NCBI GenBank assembly: GCA_904830895.1
Contig: LR882958.1
Location: 5,400,397 to 5,464,396 of the forward strand
DNA from: Planktothrix rubescens CCAP 1459/22
GTDB taxonomy: Bacteria > Cyanobacteriota > Cyanobacteriia > Cyanobacteriales > Microcoleaceae
Length of the DNA stretch: 64,000 nt
Direction: 5' to 3'
Below, in pieces: positions 26,301-33,770 of the stretch. A program made the translations under genes and the position numbers. Under the pieces are notes generated by a model that made no database searches, was not told the DNA's origin, and saw nothing but the letters and a program-made list of their open reading frames with translations. Numbering within the stretch: position 1 is the first letter of the stretch; every line of letters begins with the position of its first letter.

Positions 26301-26641
26301 CGGGTAATTTCAATCGCAATTCTCAATAATTCCCCAAAAGTTAATTCTCGAATCACCCAATAATCTGCCAAGGAAACATAACCCTGATCCTCCATAATCA
26401 AGGCAAACCCATTACTATAAGGTTCCAAATCCAAAATCGGAACAATTCCCGATATATTTAGGTTTTTAGTAATCCGATATTGATTCCTAAATTCGATCAA
26501 CGATACGACGGAGGGGTATTCACTGCGTAATAATTTAATCACCACAGGGCACTGGTCGGACAAACGAATTCCACGATAAACGAGTGTTCTCGATCCGTTA
26601 TAAATAGGGTTAAGAATCTGATAGCCAGGTAAAGTAATCAT
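20366..26641 (-). CDS. Ser/Thr kinase-AAA ATPase-GAF-PAS-PAS-adenylate cyclase signalling protein
   Basis: 2091 residues. Order: protein kinase (1-265; catalytic IIHKDVKLQNIL near 124, DFS, APE-like MSPEQTGR), AAA_16-type ATPase (about 290-560; Walker A GQSGIGKSSL near 327, FLDDLQWAD), a long TPR-like helical region (about 700-1330), GAF (about 1355-1515), two PAS/PAC domains (about 1540-1660 and 1665-1790), class III nucleotide cyclase (about 1845-2025; FADIRDFTSLSED, DKYIGDEIMALFG, SDSVNVASRIEN) and a TPR tail. The Lys and Asp at the base-recognition sites favour cAMP. Cyanobacterial kinases of this trifunctional class usually end in a histidine kinase, so a cyclase end is less usual. Single long gene, ATG at 26641. 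Confidence 0.93.
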   Translation of the reverse strand: MITLPGYQILNPIYNGSRTLVYRGIRLSDQCPVVIKLLRSEYPSVVSLIEFRNQYRITKNLNISGIVPILDLEPYSNGFALIMEDQGYVSLADYWVIRELTFGELLRIAIEITRILEQLYQHRIIHKDVKLQNILVHPETLKIQLIDFSISTQFDRQNQEFFNSQGLEGTLAYMSPEQTGRTHRGIDYRTDLYSLGVTLYQLFTRKLPFQSSEPLELIHAHLALLPLPLVEIRPSLPLMLNNIILKLMAKNPEARYQTPSGLLHDLELCLEQWETIGDIPLFPLASMDLNDRFIIPDKFYGRESELAHLSSIFPEIQSRIIVITGQSGIGKSSLVQEFYQKTIQNQAYFISGKFDQFRNNTPFWGWVQGIKQLIQQILTETPAKVEDWKTKLMEALGEKTQILVDVIPELKSLLNQQVLTPELEANLDQNQFNRLILRLIQVFAQPPHPLIIFLDDLQWADIESLRLIQVLMSPENSSQSLVLILAYRDQEIGETHPLRETLKTLENLGTPIEQIVLNPLEASAINQIIAETLVCSLELAQPLTKLVNQQTQGNPFFVSQFLQSLYTEELIWFHPPQSSLGNQDLLRGWQCDLTEIKTRFVNPNILDLIIHKLQQLPEATQEILKFAACLGHQFNAFDLATVTEISYLEILQALEVAAQAQLIVIVKEIYPFYSLEMGVDLGSQFDPDETLPLLQSGVDQYKFIHDRIQQAAYLLIPSSQRQATHLKIGKLLLNQIQKRFDQPIETILTELLPETLLNIINQFNLGVGLIKNLKERHQLALFNLIAGRKAKITTAYPTAVGHLAIGMGLLTANSWETDYQLTLELYTEATEVAALSQDFESLNDWGRIILEQAKTLSDQVRIYELLIQGYRSQHQDQNAVNLALTVCQQLDVSLGDDSPLESWQELKQNFINYLAGRSPLELLDLPELSDPNLVSLFTILTASFPSAYVTIPEQFPIRVITLVNLSCQRGNTALSSLVYAAFGFILCTKGDIELGNEMGELALELSAKLGNYELKINVKKLVYTLIKPYKYSLKNLLSPLQLYSYQIQELGNIEQGYCLAQSYIEIADILGKDISELESEIEYFLNQFRDLKSPSELMVMTHYDQKLQILNGKLDPQTLLNFSYVETQIPKISEIGHSSQEIPFQLALNFMILTYRLGKFQQAREWCQQAELYLDRQTYFIFLPIFYCYQSLINLALYSEYSGEQQARILETISLNLEKLKIYATLTPVNFSHYFYLVEAEYNRIQGNYVKVMEAFEQAIDWAQTHQFIQEEALGYELAAQFYLDWGKEKIARVYLIDAYYGYAHWGAFAKVKILESRYSQLLDSILEQIIVPKTGVTINTNTEETIISSSNGGSAALDLATVTKASQALSQEIDLEQLLRRLIQVVIQNAGAEKCCILLFKSGNLVIEAIASLNPLNGDSIEIHSLLKSLPIEESENLPLLILNTVIQTQEFVILSDARQEPRYRHDPYLEHHQSRSILMTPIKNRGKLIGILYLENNLTTAVFTPERLEVLKILFSQAAISIDNAKLYSQVRNNERQMTQFLEGIPVGVAVLDPTGKPYYTNQKAQELLKTKVIPGVVCDALSNIYQAYLNGFQNHLSYAPISDDNFSNSTQDTTFILEVNQGDKTILIENWVTPTYDEQGDLAYAILAFQDITKRQQTEQALRQAEEKYRSIFENASEGLFQTTPTGRYISANPALARILGYDSPWDLMSMITNVQEELYVDSQRRKDFKQLIDQQGEVSGFEFKAYRKDGSIIWISENARAVFNEQNQLLYYEGFVVDITERKKAEEDRIQFMQKLSELNLHLDEALDSEFELTDAAARFVPHEFLSFLGYESIVEVQLGAAVQKEMSILFADIRDFTSLSEDMTPEDNFKFINAFLSRMEPAIVDNYGFIDKYIGDEIMALFGGSADDSVRAGVEMINRLNDYNETRQRPDRPPIKIGIGINTGGLMLGIVGGKNRLDSTVISDSVNVASRIENLTKNYGVSLLITHWTFMALEDANQYAFRIIDRVKVKGKSDAVTVYEVFDADLPEIKAGKLITKTTFEYGLMQYYLERYSEAAQLFQECLDRNPQDQVAQIYLERCLSKMSNG

Positions 26642-26895
26642 AACGGGATTCTCGCTTATCGAAACCGGAAAGGGGTGTGGATTAATAAACAGTTACCAGT
26701 TCAGTTGTTATTGATTAATAAAGGCAAGTTACGAAGCGGTTGGGGATTAAAGGTTGATGCTTGACTAGCAACGGACATCCCAAACTCTTTTAATCATAGT
26801 TGATCAGTGAGGATTGTTCAGGAATTGGCTCAAATATCCCACCATCGGGTAATATTGCCCCAGTTAAAATCGCCTCTGTGCAGTTTACCCCAGTG

Positions 26896-29562
26896 TCAAA
26901 CTGTTCCCTGGAGATTAGCGCGGGAAAGGTCAGCCAGAGCTAGATTAGCCCCACTTAAATTAGCGTCTTTTAAGTTAGCACCGATTAATTGTGCTTGACT
27001 GAGATCGGCATTGCTCAGGTCTGCTCGTCTCAAATCACAAAAATTTAATCGGGTTTGTTGTAAATTGGCACTAACTAACTTGACTCGCTGTAAGTTAGCA
27101 CCTGTCATTTCCGCTTGGCTTAAATTCGCTACTACTAATTTAGCCTGTTTTAAGTTGGCTTGGGTAAGATTGGCATTTTGGAGATTAGCTCCAATTAAAT
27201 TAGCATAACTTAAATTGACTCCGGTTAAATCCAGACCAGATAGGTCGATACCTTGAAAATTGCGATCGCCGTTTTCATATCTTCGCATCAGTTCCCCCCT
27301 GGTACTAATACTAATATCCCGTTGAGGTGAAAATAACCGGGGAAATGTGAAGGTATTACCACTTTTGATCACCTGTGAAACTTCTTCATAAAACGGATAG
27401 GAACCTAAACCACTTAATCGTAACCAACCTCGAGAACGAGTCATGGCGACAAATAATTGATTGCGGAAATTAAGATTATTTTCTGCGATCGCAACTTGCT
27501 CTAAACCAACAATATAAACCATATCTGCTCCCTGTCCCTTAGCTCGATGAATCCGAGAAATTGTCACCCCACCTTCACACCAAAATTGATTCCCATGGGC
27601 ATTATTATAACTAGGTTTTAGTATATTACAATCAGAGGTTCCAGGGATAAAAATATCAATGCCTTGCTGAATTAAAAAGTTGGCAATATAGGTTTGTAGT
27701 TGTATAGCTTCCCAACCGATTCCTAAAACAATAATTAAAATTTCTCGACTGGGGCGCAACCCGTCAATTTTTAGGTTATAAATAAGGCGATCGCTTAAAT
27801 CAATTAATTCATCTGAACGAGAATGATAGGCCTCAAATTCAATTAAAGGTTTTTTCCATAACTGAGCCATAGGATTCAGGGAATTTTCTTCAGAACGTTT
27901 TAAAGTAATGGTTTCTTCTGTTGTCAAATAAGCATTAACAAGAGATTTTTCCTTTAGTTTTGGATTAGATAAAATTACTTCATAACCCAGCATTTCCCAA
28001 TCTTCTACCCAAGCAGTTCCGGTTAATAATCCTTGGGGACGTAATAATCCCAAACCCAGGCCATGAGCCGCCGTTAAAATTTCCCATGGAACTCGATAAC
28101 ATCGAGACATAATTTCTGTTTTTTGAATCCCATTGCTATATTCCCCAGTTACTAACTGTCCCAACTTATCCCCAAATAATTCACTCGCCGTCGGAATTTT
28201 TAAACTATCTAAACTTTGGATTTCATCATAGGCCCAAATTAATCTTTTTTGTGGAATTTCCCCAATATTCCCATCGGCAACTGTCACCGGACGTAAAGAT
28301 TGATAAGCCATCCAATAAAAAGGCTGTTTTCCCTCAAATTTCAGATCATCCTCCACCATAAAATCCTGACCTTCATCAATTAAAACCGCATCAAAAATAG
28401 CTGGAATTGTAGCTGATTTCAATAAATGTAAACAAGCTTCTGCTAAAGATTCATTGGCTTTTAAACGAGTAGTTTGTTGTAAACTTTGGCTCCAAATCCC
28501 CGCCGATTGACAAATAGTTCTATAAAAACCCTGTTGATCTTTAGCTCCCCAAGCATGGAGAACTTTTAACTTAGAATTTTGAGAATCATAGCTAATTTGA
28601 TTACAACTAAATCTTCTTAAATATTGATCCACCTGTTGTAAAATAGGTTCATATAAACTGCGACTAAAAAATACTAATGCAATATCCCACTCTGGATATT
28701 TAAGGTGCATTTGCACCGCTTTTTGACATAATAAAACAGTTTTTCCTGAACCCGCAACTCCTCGGATGCGTTGTGGCCCTGGGGGAATCACCTTAGCAAT
28801 TTGTTCCTGTTGTAAATCCAATTCAGAAATACGTTTTCTAACCGTTTCTAATACCGCACTACGGGTTAAAGAAGGTTCCAAATAATCCTTTGGACTCAAA
28901 AAAAATCGACGAGTCGGCGTCCTAAATAACGGCGTCCCACTAATTACCGCCTTTAACACCCGCCATTGTTCCGGGGAAAGTTCCCCGCCTTTTGCCAGCA
29001 AGGGTGCGGTTTTGATCCGTTCGATTAAACTCAACTTTTCCCCAGTTTCCCCCGATTCTGTGATTAAATCTTCTCTAAATAAAATTGGCGGACAACTCGG
29101 TAACAGGTCAAATCCCCGATACTGCCATTCAGATTCAAGAATCCGGGGTAGGGCGACCAATACACGACCAGGAACGGCTCGACGGAGAATTTCCTCTAAA
29201 TTGCAATATTCTAATAAAGCATATAATTGATTTTCAGCCTGTTGATAAGGGTTGGCTTGGGTAGTATAAGATTCTTGTAGTTCCCAGCAATGACCTCTAA
29301 TCCCTAGAATTTGCTCAATTGTTATTGATTTCACCTCAATAATAATTAATCCCCATTCTGCATCTACGATTAAAATATCAGGTTCCTTGCGAAACCGTCC
29401 CAGTTTCGAGAAAATCGGATAGCGCCAATAGGCAATACAATCTCGTTGGACAAAGCTTTGAGAAATGCCAGTCCAAACTTGAGATTCTGCCCGTTCTCCT
29501 GCTAAAAATAGAGGTTCAGTGGCAATGAATTTGCGTTCTTGGGATTTGCTATCTCCGATCAT
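26896..29562 (-). CDS. NERD-superfamily 1 helicase-pentapeptide repeat fusion
   Basis: 888 residues. Residues 15-130 form a NERD domain, a nuclease-like fold: EPDILIVDAEWGLIIIEVKS holds the D...ExK core. From about 255 comes a UvrD/Rep-type helicase: Walker A GVAGSGKTV (near 267), VLIDEGQDF (near 397, Walker B DEGQD), TISRIHRAKGQGADMVYIVG and LFVAMTRSRGWLRLSG (motif VI). The last 120 residues (769-888) are about 23 pentapeptide repeats A(N/D)Lxx, predicted as a right-handed beta helix that mimics DNA or binds partners. All motor motifs look intact. Repair or anti-phage DNA processing is plausible; no partner gene is adjacent. The gene is convergent-free and upstream of a divergent HEAT gene. 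Confidence 0.9.
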   Translation of the reverse strand: MIGDSKSQERKFIATEPLFLAGERAESQVWTGISQSFVQRDCIAYWRYPIFSKLGRFRKEPDILIVDAEWGLIIIEVKSITIEQILGIRGHCWELQESYTTQANPYQQAENQLYALLEYCNLEEILRRAVPGRVLVALPRILESEWQYRGFDLLPSCPPILFREDLITESGETGEKLSLIERIKTAPLLAKGGELSPEQWRVLKAVISGTPLFRTPTRRFFLSPKDYLEPSLTRSAVLETVRKRISELDLQQEQIAKVIPPGPQRIRGVAGSGKTVLLCQKAVQMHLKYPEWDIALVFFSRSLYEPILQQVDQYLRRFSCNQISYDSQNSKLKVLHAWGAKDQQGFYRTICQSAGIWSQSLQQTTRLKANESLAEACLHLLKSATIPAIFDAVLIDEGQDFMVEDDLKFEGKQPFYWMAYQSLRPVTVADGNIGEIPQKRLIWAYDEIQSLDSLKIPTASELFGDKLGQLVTGEYSNGIQKTEIMSRCYRVPWEILTAAHGLGLGLLRPQGLLTGTAWVEDWEMLGYEVILSNPKLKEKSLVNAYLTTEETITLKRSEENSLNPMAQLWKKPLIEFEAYHSRSDELIDLSDRLIYNLKIDGLRPSREILIIVLGIGWEAIQLQTYIANFLIQQGIDIFIPGTSDCNILKPSYNNAHGNQFWCEGGVTISRIHRAKGQGADMVYIVGLEQVAIAENNLNFRNQLFVAMTRSRGWLRLSGLGSYPFYEEVSQVIKSGNTFTFPRLFSPQRDISISTRGELMRRYENGDRNFQGIDLSGLDLTGVNLSYANLIGANLQNANLTQANLKQAKLVVANLSQAEMTGANLQRVKLVSANLQQTRLNFCDLRRADLSNADLSQAQLIGANLKDANLSGANLALADLSRANLQGTV

Positions 29563-29655
29563 TTTTATCCGGTTTCTTACGGCTACAGGTTAAACTAACA
29601 AAACGATTGATTCCCATAATATCCACCCTAGCCGATCACAAATTTATTGAGTCTT

Positions 29656-30672
29656 ATGGCTCCTTTTTATCGCCTGACCCTATTTCTATTGGTCTATATT
29701 GCCTCCTGGGGTGGAACTTCCTACTTCAGTAGTAGGACTATGGCCGCGGTTGCCAACAAAACCGAACCCCTGACACACACAAGTGATCGCTCCTCCACCA
29801 ACCCGTTAGGGAGTTCCGATTTATCCTGGCAACTCGCCCAAACTAACCCAGAAAAACCCCCTACCCCAGACGCTAAAACACCCCCACCTCCAAAAAAATC
29901 GGGTTTCCGTCTCCCCTCAAAAACATTAATTCTTGGAGTAGGGGCTTTAATTATAACGGTCGGAGCCATTTTAATCTTAATTCGACTAATCAGTCCCTCC
30001 GATCCCGAAGAAGGTAAAGTTATTGATATTCAGGCGCAAACCCTGCCTAAATCTCACCCTGAACCCTCTCCATCGGTCAAGGAACAGCCCCAAACCGCCC
30101 CCACCGTGATCCAGCCGGGACAACCTTCTGTGTTCTCAGAAGTGAATAGTCATCCAGAGGCGACATTACAAATTTCTAAAACCGATACACCACGGTCAGA
30201 ATACCCGGCGAGTTCCTCATTAATAGATGCGCCGTATCCGGCTAAACTCGATCCCCAGGAACAATGGATTAATGATTTAAAACAGACTAACCCCAATATT
30301 AGGAATAATGCTATTTGGGAACTGGCTCAAGCCGGAGATTCACGGGCAATTCAAGCCTTATTAGAGTTATTAATTAATTCTGACTCAAATCAGCGCAGTT
30401 TAGTTTTAGCTGCTCTTTCAGAAATTGGAACTCGCACCTTAAAACCCTTAAACCGAGCGTTAAGTTTGTCCCTTCAAGATGAAAATGCGGAAGTCAGAAA
30501 AAATGCAATTCGAGATTTAACCCGAATTTATGATTTAGTCACCCAAATGAGTCAAATTTTACAACGAGCTATTGATGATCCTGATCCTGAAGTTCAAGAA
30601 ATGGCAAAATGGGCAACGGATCGATTAAGTCGTTTGCGTTCTACTAATAGTCGTGATGAACCTTTAGGGTAA
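29656..30672 (+). CDS. HEAT-repeat protein with N-terminal signal and membrane anchor
   Basis: 338 residues from ATG at 29656; the TTG-started extension (29647) adds three codons. There is a signal peptide (FYRLTLFLLVYIASWGG), a Pro-rich spacer (NPEKPPTPDAKTPPPPKK), a transmembrane helix near 99-115 (LILGVGALIITVGAILILI), another low-complexity stretch, then HEAT repeats from about 205 to 330 (EQWINDLKQTNPNIRNNAIWELA, RSLVLAALSEIGT, NAEVRKNAIRDL, DPDPEVQEMAKWATD). The repeats should be a protein-binding scaffold. The role is unknown. It is followed by a heptamer repeat array. Confidence 0.75.
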   Translation: MAPFYRLTLFLLVYIASWGGTSYFSSRTMAAVANKTEPLTHTSDRSSTNPLGSSDLSWQLAQTNPEKPPTPDAKTPPPPKKSGFRLPSKTLILGVGALIITVGAILILIRLISPSDPEEGKVIDIQAQTLPKSHPEPSPSVKEQPQTAPTVIQPGQPSVFSEVNSHPEATLQISKTDTPRSEYPASSSLIDAPYPAKLDPQEQWINDLKQTNPNIRNNAIWELAQAGDSRAIQALLELLINSDSNQRSLVLAALSEIGTRTLKPLNRALSLSLQDENAEVRKNAIRDLTRIYDLVTQMSQILQRAIDDPDPEVQEMAKWATDRLSRLRSTNSRDEPLG

Positions 30673-30735
30673 TTACGAATTACGAATTACGAATTACGAA
30701 TTACGAATTACGAATTACGAATTACGAATTACGAA
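30671..30735. repeat. Heptamer tandem repeat GAATTAC
   Basis: About nine near-perfect GAATTAC units begin at the TAA stop of the HEAT gene. They are the reverse complement of the GTAATTC units at 20303-20375; together they show a family of 7-bp arrays, probably generated by replication slippage. Confidence 0.9.
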
Positions 30736-30767
30736 ATTGCCTGTTGCCTGTTCCCTGTTCCCTAACG

Positions 30768-31373
30768 CTATAGCTTTAATTCTTCTGTAAAATCAATACC
30801 CGCACCGCGAGTATATTGACCATCGAAAACACCATCCCTATTAGAGTCGAATAAGATAACCCCAGTTTGAAAATAACATTGCAATGTGACCGTTTCTTTC
30901 CCGTCCTCAGACACTAAAATATTAATATCACCTCCATGGGTTGCACATTTAAAACTCATGCGTTCAACTTGTTGACTATTTTGTTTTAAAATAGCCTGAA
31001 TTTTTGAGTCATCACTGGCTATTTTTACGCCAAATTCTTGTTCATAACCAGGAAAAGGAAGAACTCCGAGTGCTATTCCCAGCCGTTCTCCTCTCTCTAT
31101 TTTAGCTTCCCAACAAGTGAAATAAACAACTTTACTTTGATCTTCATTGGAATGAACTAATAATCCTAATCTTTGAGGTGGTGAACATTGCTTTTGATAA
31201 TCTTGGGTGGTTTCAGGAAAATTAGACTGTAGTTTTTTCCAGAGGGTTTTACAGGATTCTGTTCCACAGTTTCCGACAATTTTGTTAGTAGGTTCAGCCG
31301 AGGAAAGCGGACTTAAAACCAAACTAATTCCAGTAAAACAAATAGATAAACCCAATAATTTTAATAGTTTCAT
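30768..31373 (-). CDS. Putative secreted protein of unknown function
   Basis: 201 residues from ATG at 31373, chosen because it overlaps the TGA of the upstream DUF1823 gene as ATGA and begins the signal peptide (KLLKLLGLSICFTGISLVLS, with cleavage near SSAEP). The mature part has six cysteines (GNCGTESCKTLW, KQCSPPQRLG, FTCWEAK, FKCATHGG, LQCYFQ) and a C-terminal Ca-site-like SNRDGVFDGQY. I do not recognise the family. Cotranslation with the preceding gene is likely. Confidence 0.7.
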   Translation of the reverse strand: MKLLKLLGLSICFTGISLVLSPLSSAEPTNKIVGNCGTESCKTLWKKLQSNFPETTQDYQKQCSPPQRLGLLVHSNEDQSKVVYFTCWEAKIERGERLGIALGVLPFPGYEQEFGVKIASDDSKIQAILKQNSQQVERMSFKCATHGGDINILVSEDGKETVTLQCYFQTGVILFDSNRDGVFDGQYTRGAGIDFTEELKL

Positions 31374-31756
31374 ATTAATTTTAGTTCTTTCATTTGGGAT
31401 AATAACCAACTTGCCATGGTGGCGCGTCGAGTATCTCTGGGGTTAAATTCTCCGATTTTATAACCCTTAAAACCCAATTCTTCCTTGAGCAATTGTTTAT
31501 TCTCTGCGGGAATAGAACGAGTTAATTTTACCGTTGCGGGACGACTTTCGATAAAATCAGGAGGTGCGGGATATTCGGTTTTCCAATGGGGATCGGCATT
31601 TGTCCCATCCCATTGATCGGTTTCAGGATCATACCGATATCCCAGATAATACCAAACCAATTGATTAACAGTAGCATCATCAAGATCTTGATTCATAATC
31701 GCCCAAATTGTATCGGTATTTAATGGGGGAAGTTCCAGGGAAGGGGTCATAGTCAA
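31370..31756 (-). CDS. DUF1823 family cyanobacterial protein
   Basis: 128 residues, normal for the family. The hallmarks are a conserved LDDATVNQLVWYYLGYRYDP, a TEYPAPPDFIESRPATVKLTRS block and the C-terminal ELGFKGYKIGEFNPRDTRRAT. DUF1823 is nearly confined to cyanobacteria and plastid-bearing eukaryotes and its function is not known. The end of this gene overlaps the start of the next by 4 bp. Two starts are close (31756 and 31750). Confidence 0.9.
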   Translation of the reverse strand: MTMTPSLELPPLNTDTIWAIMNQDLDDATVNQLVWYYLGYRYDPETDQWDGTNADPHWKTEYPAPPDFIESRPATVKLTRSIPAENKQLLKEELGFKGYKIGEFNPRDTRRATMASWLLSQMKELKLI

Positions 31757-31824
31757 AAATTGAATCTTTTAGCTATTCTCTATTTAACCATAATTTTGCT
31801 TTTGGGGCGATCGCTTTTCCTAAT

Positions 31825-32385
31825 TTAACTCAATTTTAACCAACTAAAAATCATCTCTGCCGTTAATTCTAATTCAATTCCTGCTAAAATAGGCAATTTT
31901 TTTTCACCTTGATATAATTCAATTCTTTGCCCTGGAAATAGGGCTAAAATACTTTCTGCTTCTGGATCAATTAACCAACCTAATTCCGTACCCTGGCTTA
32001 AACAATGGAGTAATTTACCTAAAATTTTAGTTTGGCTTTGTTCAGGAGAAAGGATTTCAATTGACCAGTCAGGATAAATTTCAAATCGATTAACAATTCT
32101 TCCCGATGGCAATAAAGGAATTCTTTCCCATCTAAATACGGTAACATCTGGAACAATAGATACTCCCCCAAAAGTACAGCGTAACTCTGGAAAAGCATAG
32201 GCTATTTTTGAGGTTTCAGCTATCTGGTTAATAACGGCACAAAGTTTACCCTGTAATCTACTATGTTCACCTTGAGGCATGGGTTTTTGAATGATTTTTC
32301 CTTGGAAAAATTCCGATGCTGGTTTAGTTTCGGGAAATTTCAGGAACTCCTCTAAAGTCAGTTGAGGCTGAATAACTGGAGTCAT
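31825..32385 (-). CDS. Uma2 family putative endonuclease (DUF820)
   Basis: 186 residues from ATG at 32385; in-frame ATGs at 32394 and 32409 extend it slightly. LTLEEFLKFPETKPASEFFQG with PMPQGEHSRLQ is the family start, and the metal-binding core reads VSIVPDVTVF then PDWSIEILSPEQS (D and E-x-L-S), with GTELGWLIDPEAESI after it. This is the second, unrelated-position Uma2 gene of the window and belongs to the branch with an N-terminal TLEEFL motif. The substrate is unknown. Confidence 0.85.
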   Translation of the reverse strand: MTPVIQPQLTLEEFLKFPETKPASEFFQGKIIQKPMPQGEHSRLQGKLCAVINQIAETSKIAYAFPELRCTFGGVSIVPDVTVFRWERIPLLPSGRIVNRFEIYPDWSIEILSPEQSQTKILGKLLHCLSQGTELGWLIDPEAESILALFPGQRIELYQGEKKLPILAGIELELTAEMIFSWLKLS

Positions 32386-32494
32386 TGTATCCATTTTATA
32401 TCTGATCATTATTAGAAACTAGACTTCTCGAGGCTATCTTGAGAAACCTAGTTTCTGGGAATTGTTGATGGATTAAAAAACTCACACCGACGTT

Positions 32495-32713
32495 TTAATA
32501 AGCTAAGGTTTCCAGGGTTTCGCGTAGGTACAAACTCACTAATTGATCTAAATTATTGGTGGGTTCAATTAGGTTTAAATCCCGTTCTAATTCCCAGCGT
32601 TGAAAACCGGAACTAGATGCGATCGCCACTTTCAAACTTTTCCAGATTTGAGAATCTTCACCCCACTGATTTGAAGCTGAAGCGGCGTTATTCTCAAGGG
32701 TTGAATTTGCCAT
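32495..32713 (-). CDS. Small hypothetical protein
   Basis: 72 residues from ATG at 32713, which has GAGG about 8 bp upstream; the frame extends to 32788 but the additional codons are AT-rich leader. MANSTLENNAASASNQWGED is polar, followed by a helical SLKVAIASSSGFQRWELERD and LDQLVSLYLRETLETLAY. This length and pattern recall small conserved cyanobacterial proteins of unknown function. Orphan gene. Confidence 0.65.
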   Translation of the reverse strand: MANSTLENNAASASNQWGEDSQIWKSLKVAIASSSGFQRWELERDLNLIEPTNNLDQLVSLYLRETLETLAY

Positions 32714-32954
32714 AGTTCTGTACCTCTTTAACAATAGTATCGACTTGATTGATAGAAAAATTCTGTCATCCGTGATACAGATTATCATTTAAACTGAGAC
32801 AACTCAGTTGGATGAGGAATCAGAATGCACCGAAGACAGGAATTAATGTAACACTATTTAATATTACACAATTTTTGTCAGTTTTGGTCAAGAAATGCTG
32901 ATATTGAAATTATATAGTAGTTTTTGTGGCTATCTTTACAAAAGTCAAGCCTAA

Positions 32955-32986
32955 TTTAACCACAAAGACACGAAGACACAAAGAAG
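32955..32986 (+). repeat. Dispersed repeat 'ACCACAAAGNCACGAAGACAC', copy 2
   Basis: TTTAACCACAAAGACACGAA followed by GACACAAAGAAG, the opposite-strand relative of 1835-1869. The rest of 32789-33008 is AT-rich and holds no supported gene. This position is just after the stop of the ABC ATPase gene at 33009. Confidence 0.65.
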
Positions 32987-33008
32987 TTGTCAACACTAAA
33001 ATTAATTG

Positions 33009-33770
33009 CTATAGCATTTTTTCTAAAAACTGTTTTGCCCGTTCAGATTCGGGATTTTTAAAAAACTGTTCTGGGGGAGAATCTTCGGCTAGTAAGCCAC
33101 TATCTAGGAATAAAATCCGGTTAGAAACTTCCCTGGCAAATCCCATTTCATGGGTGACAATTGCCATCGTAATTCCGGTTTTTGCTAAGGCTTTCATCAC
33201 CTCTAAAACTTCTTTAACCATTTCAGGATCAAGGGCGGAGGTGGGTTCATCCATTAATAAAATATCGGGCTGCATGGCCATGGTTCGAGCGATCGCTACC
33301 CGTTGTTTTTGTCCTCCTGAAAGTCGGGAAGGATAGACGTCTGCTTTGTCTGCCAAGCCGACTTTTTGTAATAACTCCATCCCTAAATCTTTGGCGGCAG
33401 ATTCGGAGATTTTCTTAACTTTTATCGGAGCATAAATCACATTTTTTAAGACACTTAAATGGGGAAATAAATTAAAGTGTTGAAAGACCATCCCCACGGA
33501 CTGACGAATTTTATAAATTTCGGCTTTCGGGTCAGTAATTTCCATCCCATCAATAAAAATATGCCCAGATGTCGGCTTTTCCAGAAGATTAAGACAGCGT
33601 AAAAATGTGGATTTCCCACATCCTGAAGGGCCAATAACTGAAACAACTTGCCCTTTTTGAATCTCGGTTGAAATCCCTTTTAATACTTGTAAATCGCCAA
33701 AGGATTTATATAAACGATCCACTTTGACCGCCGGATCAACCGTTACTTTTGAGTTTGCGTTCAATTCCAT
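33009..33770 (-). CDS. Polar amino-acid ABC transporter ATP-binding protein (GlnQ-like)
   Basis: 253 residues with all ATPase motifs: [15 protein letters not shown] (Walker A), [11 protein letters not shown] (Q-loop), [41 protein letters not shown]. The phrase [21 protein letters not shown] is a GlnQ/HisP-type end. It energises uptake of glutamine-like or other polar amino acids. Its start overlaps the end of the fused binding-protein/permease gene by 35 bp, so they are cotranscribed and probably co-translated. Confidence 0.95.
   Translation of the reverse strand: MELNANSKVTVDPAVKVDRLYKSFGDLQVLKGISTEIQKGQVVSVIGPSGCGKSTFLRCLNLLEKPTSGHIFIDGMEITDPKAEIYKIRQSVGMVFQHFNLFPHLSVLKNVIYAPIKVKKISESAAKDLGMELLQKVGLADKADVYPSRLSGGQKQRVAIARTMAMQPDILLMDEPTSALDPEMVKEVLEVMKALAKTGITMAIVTHEMGFAREVSNRILFLDSGLLAEDSPPEQFFKNPESERAKQFLEKML

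Noticed and set aside
27011..27208. Plus-strand frames over the pentapeptide region
   Set aside because: The repeat period gives long open frames on the other strand; they are shadows of A(N/D)Lxx codons.
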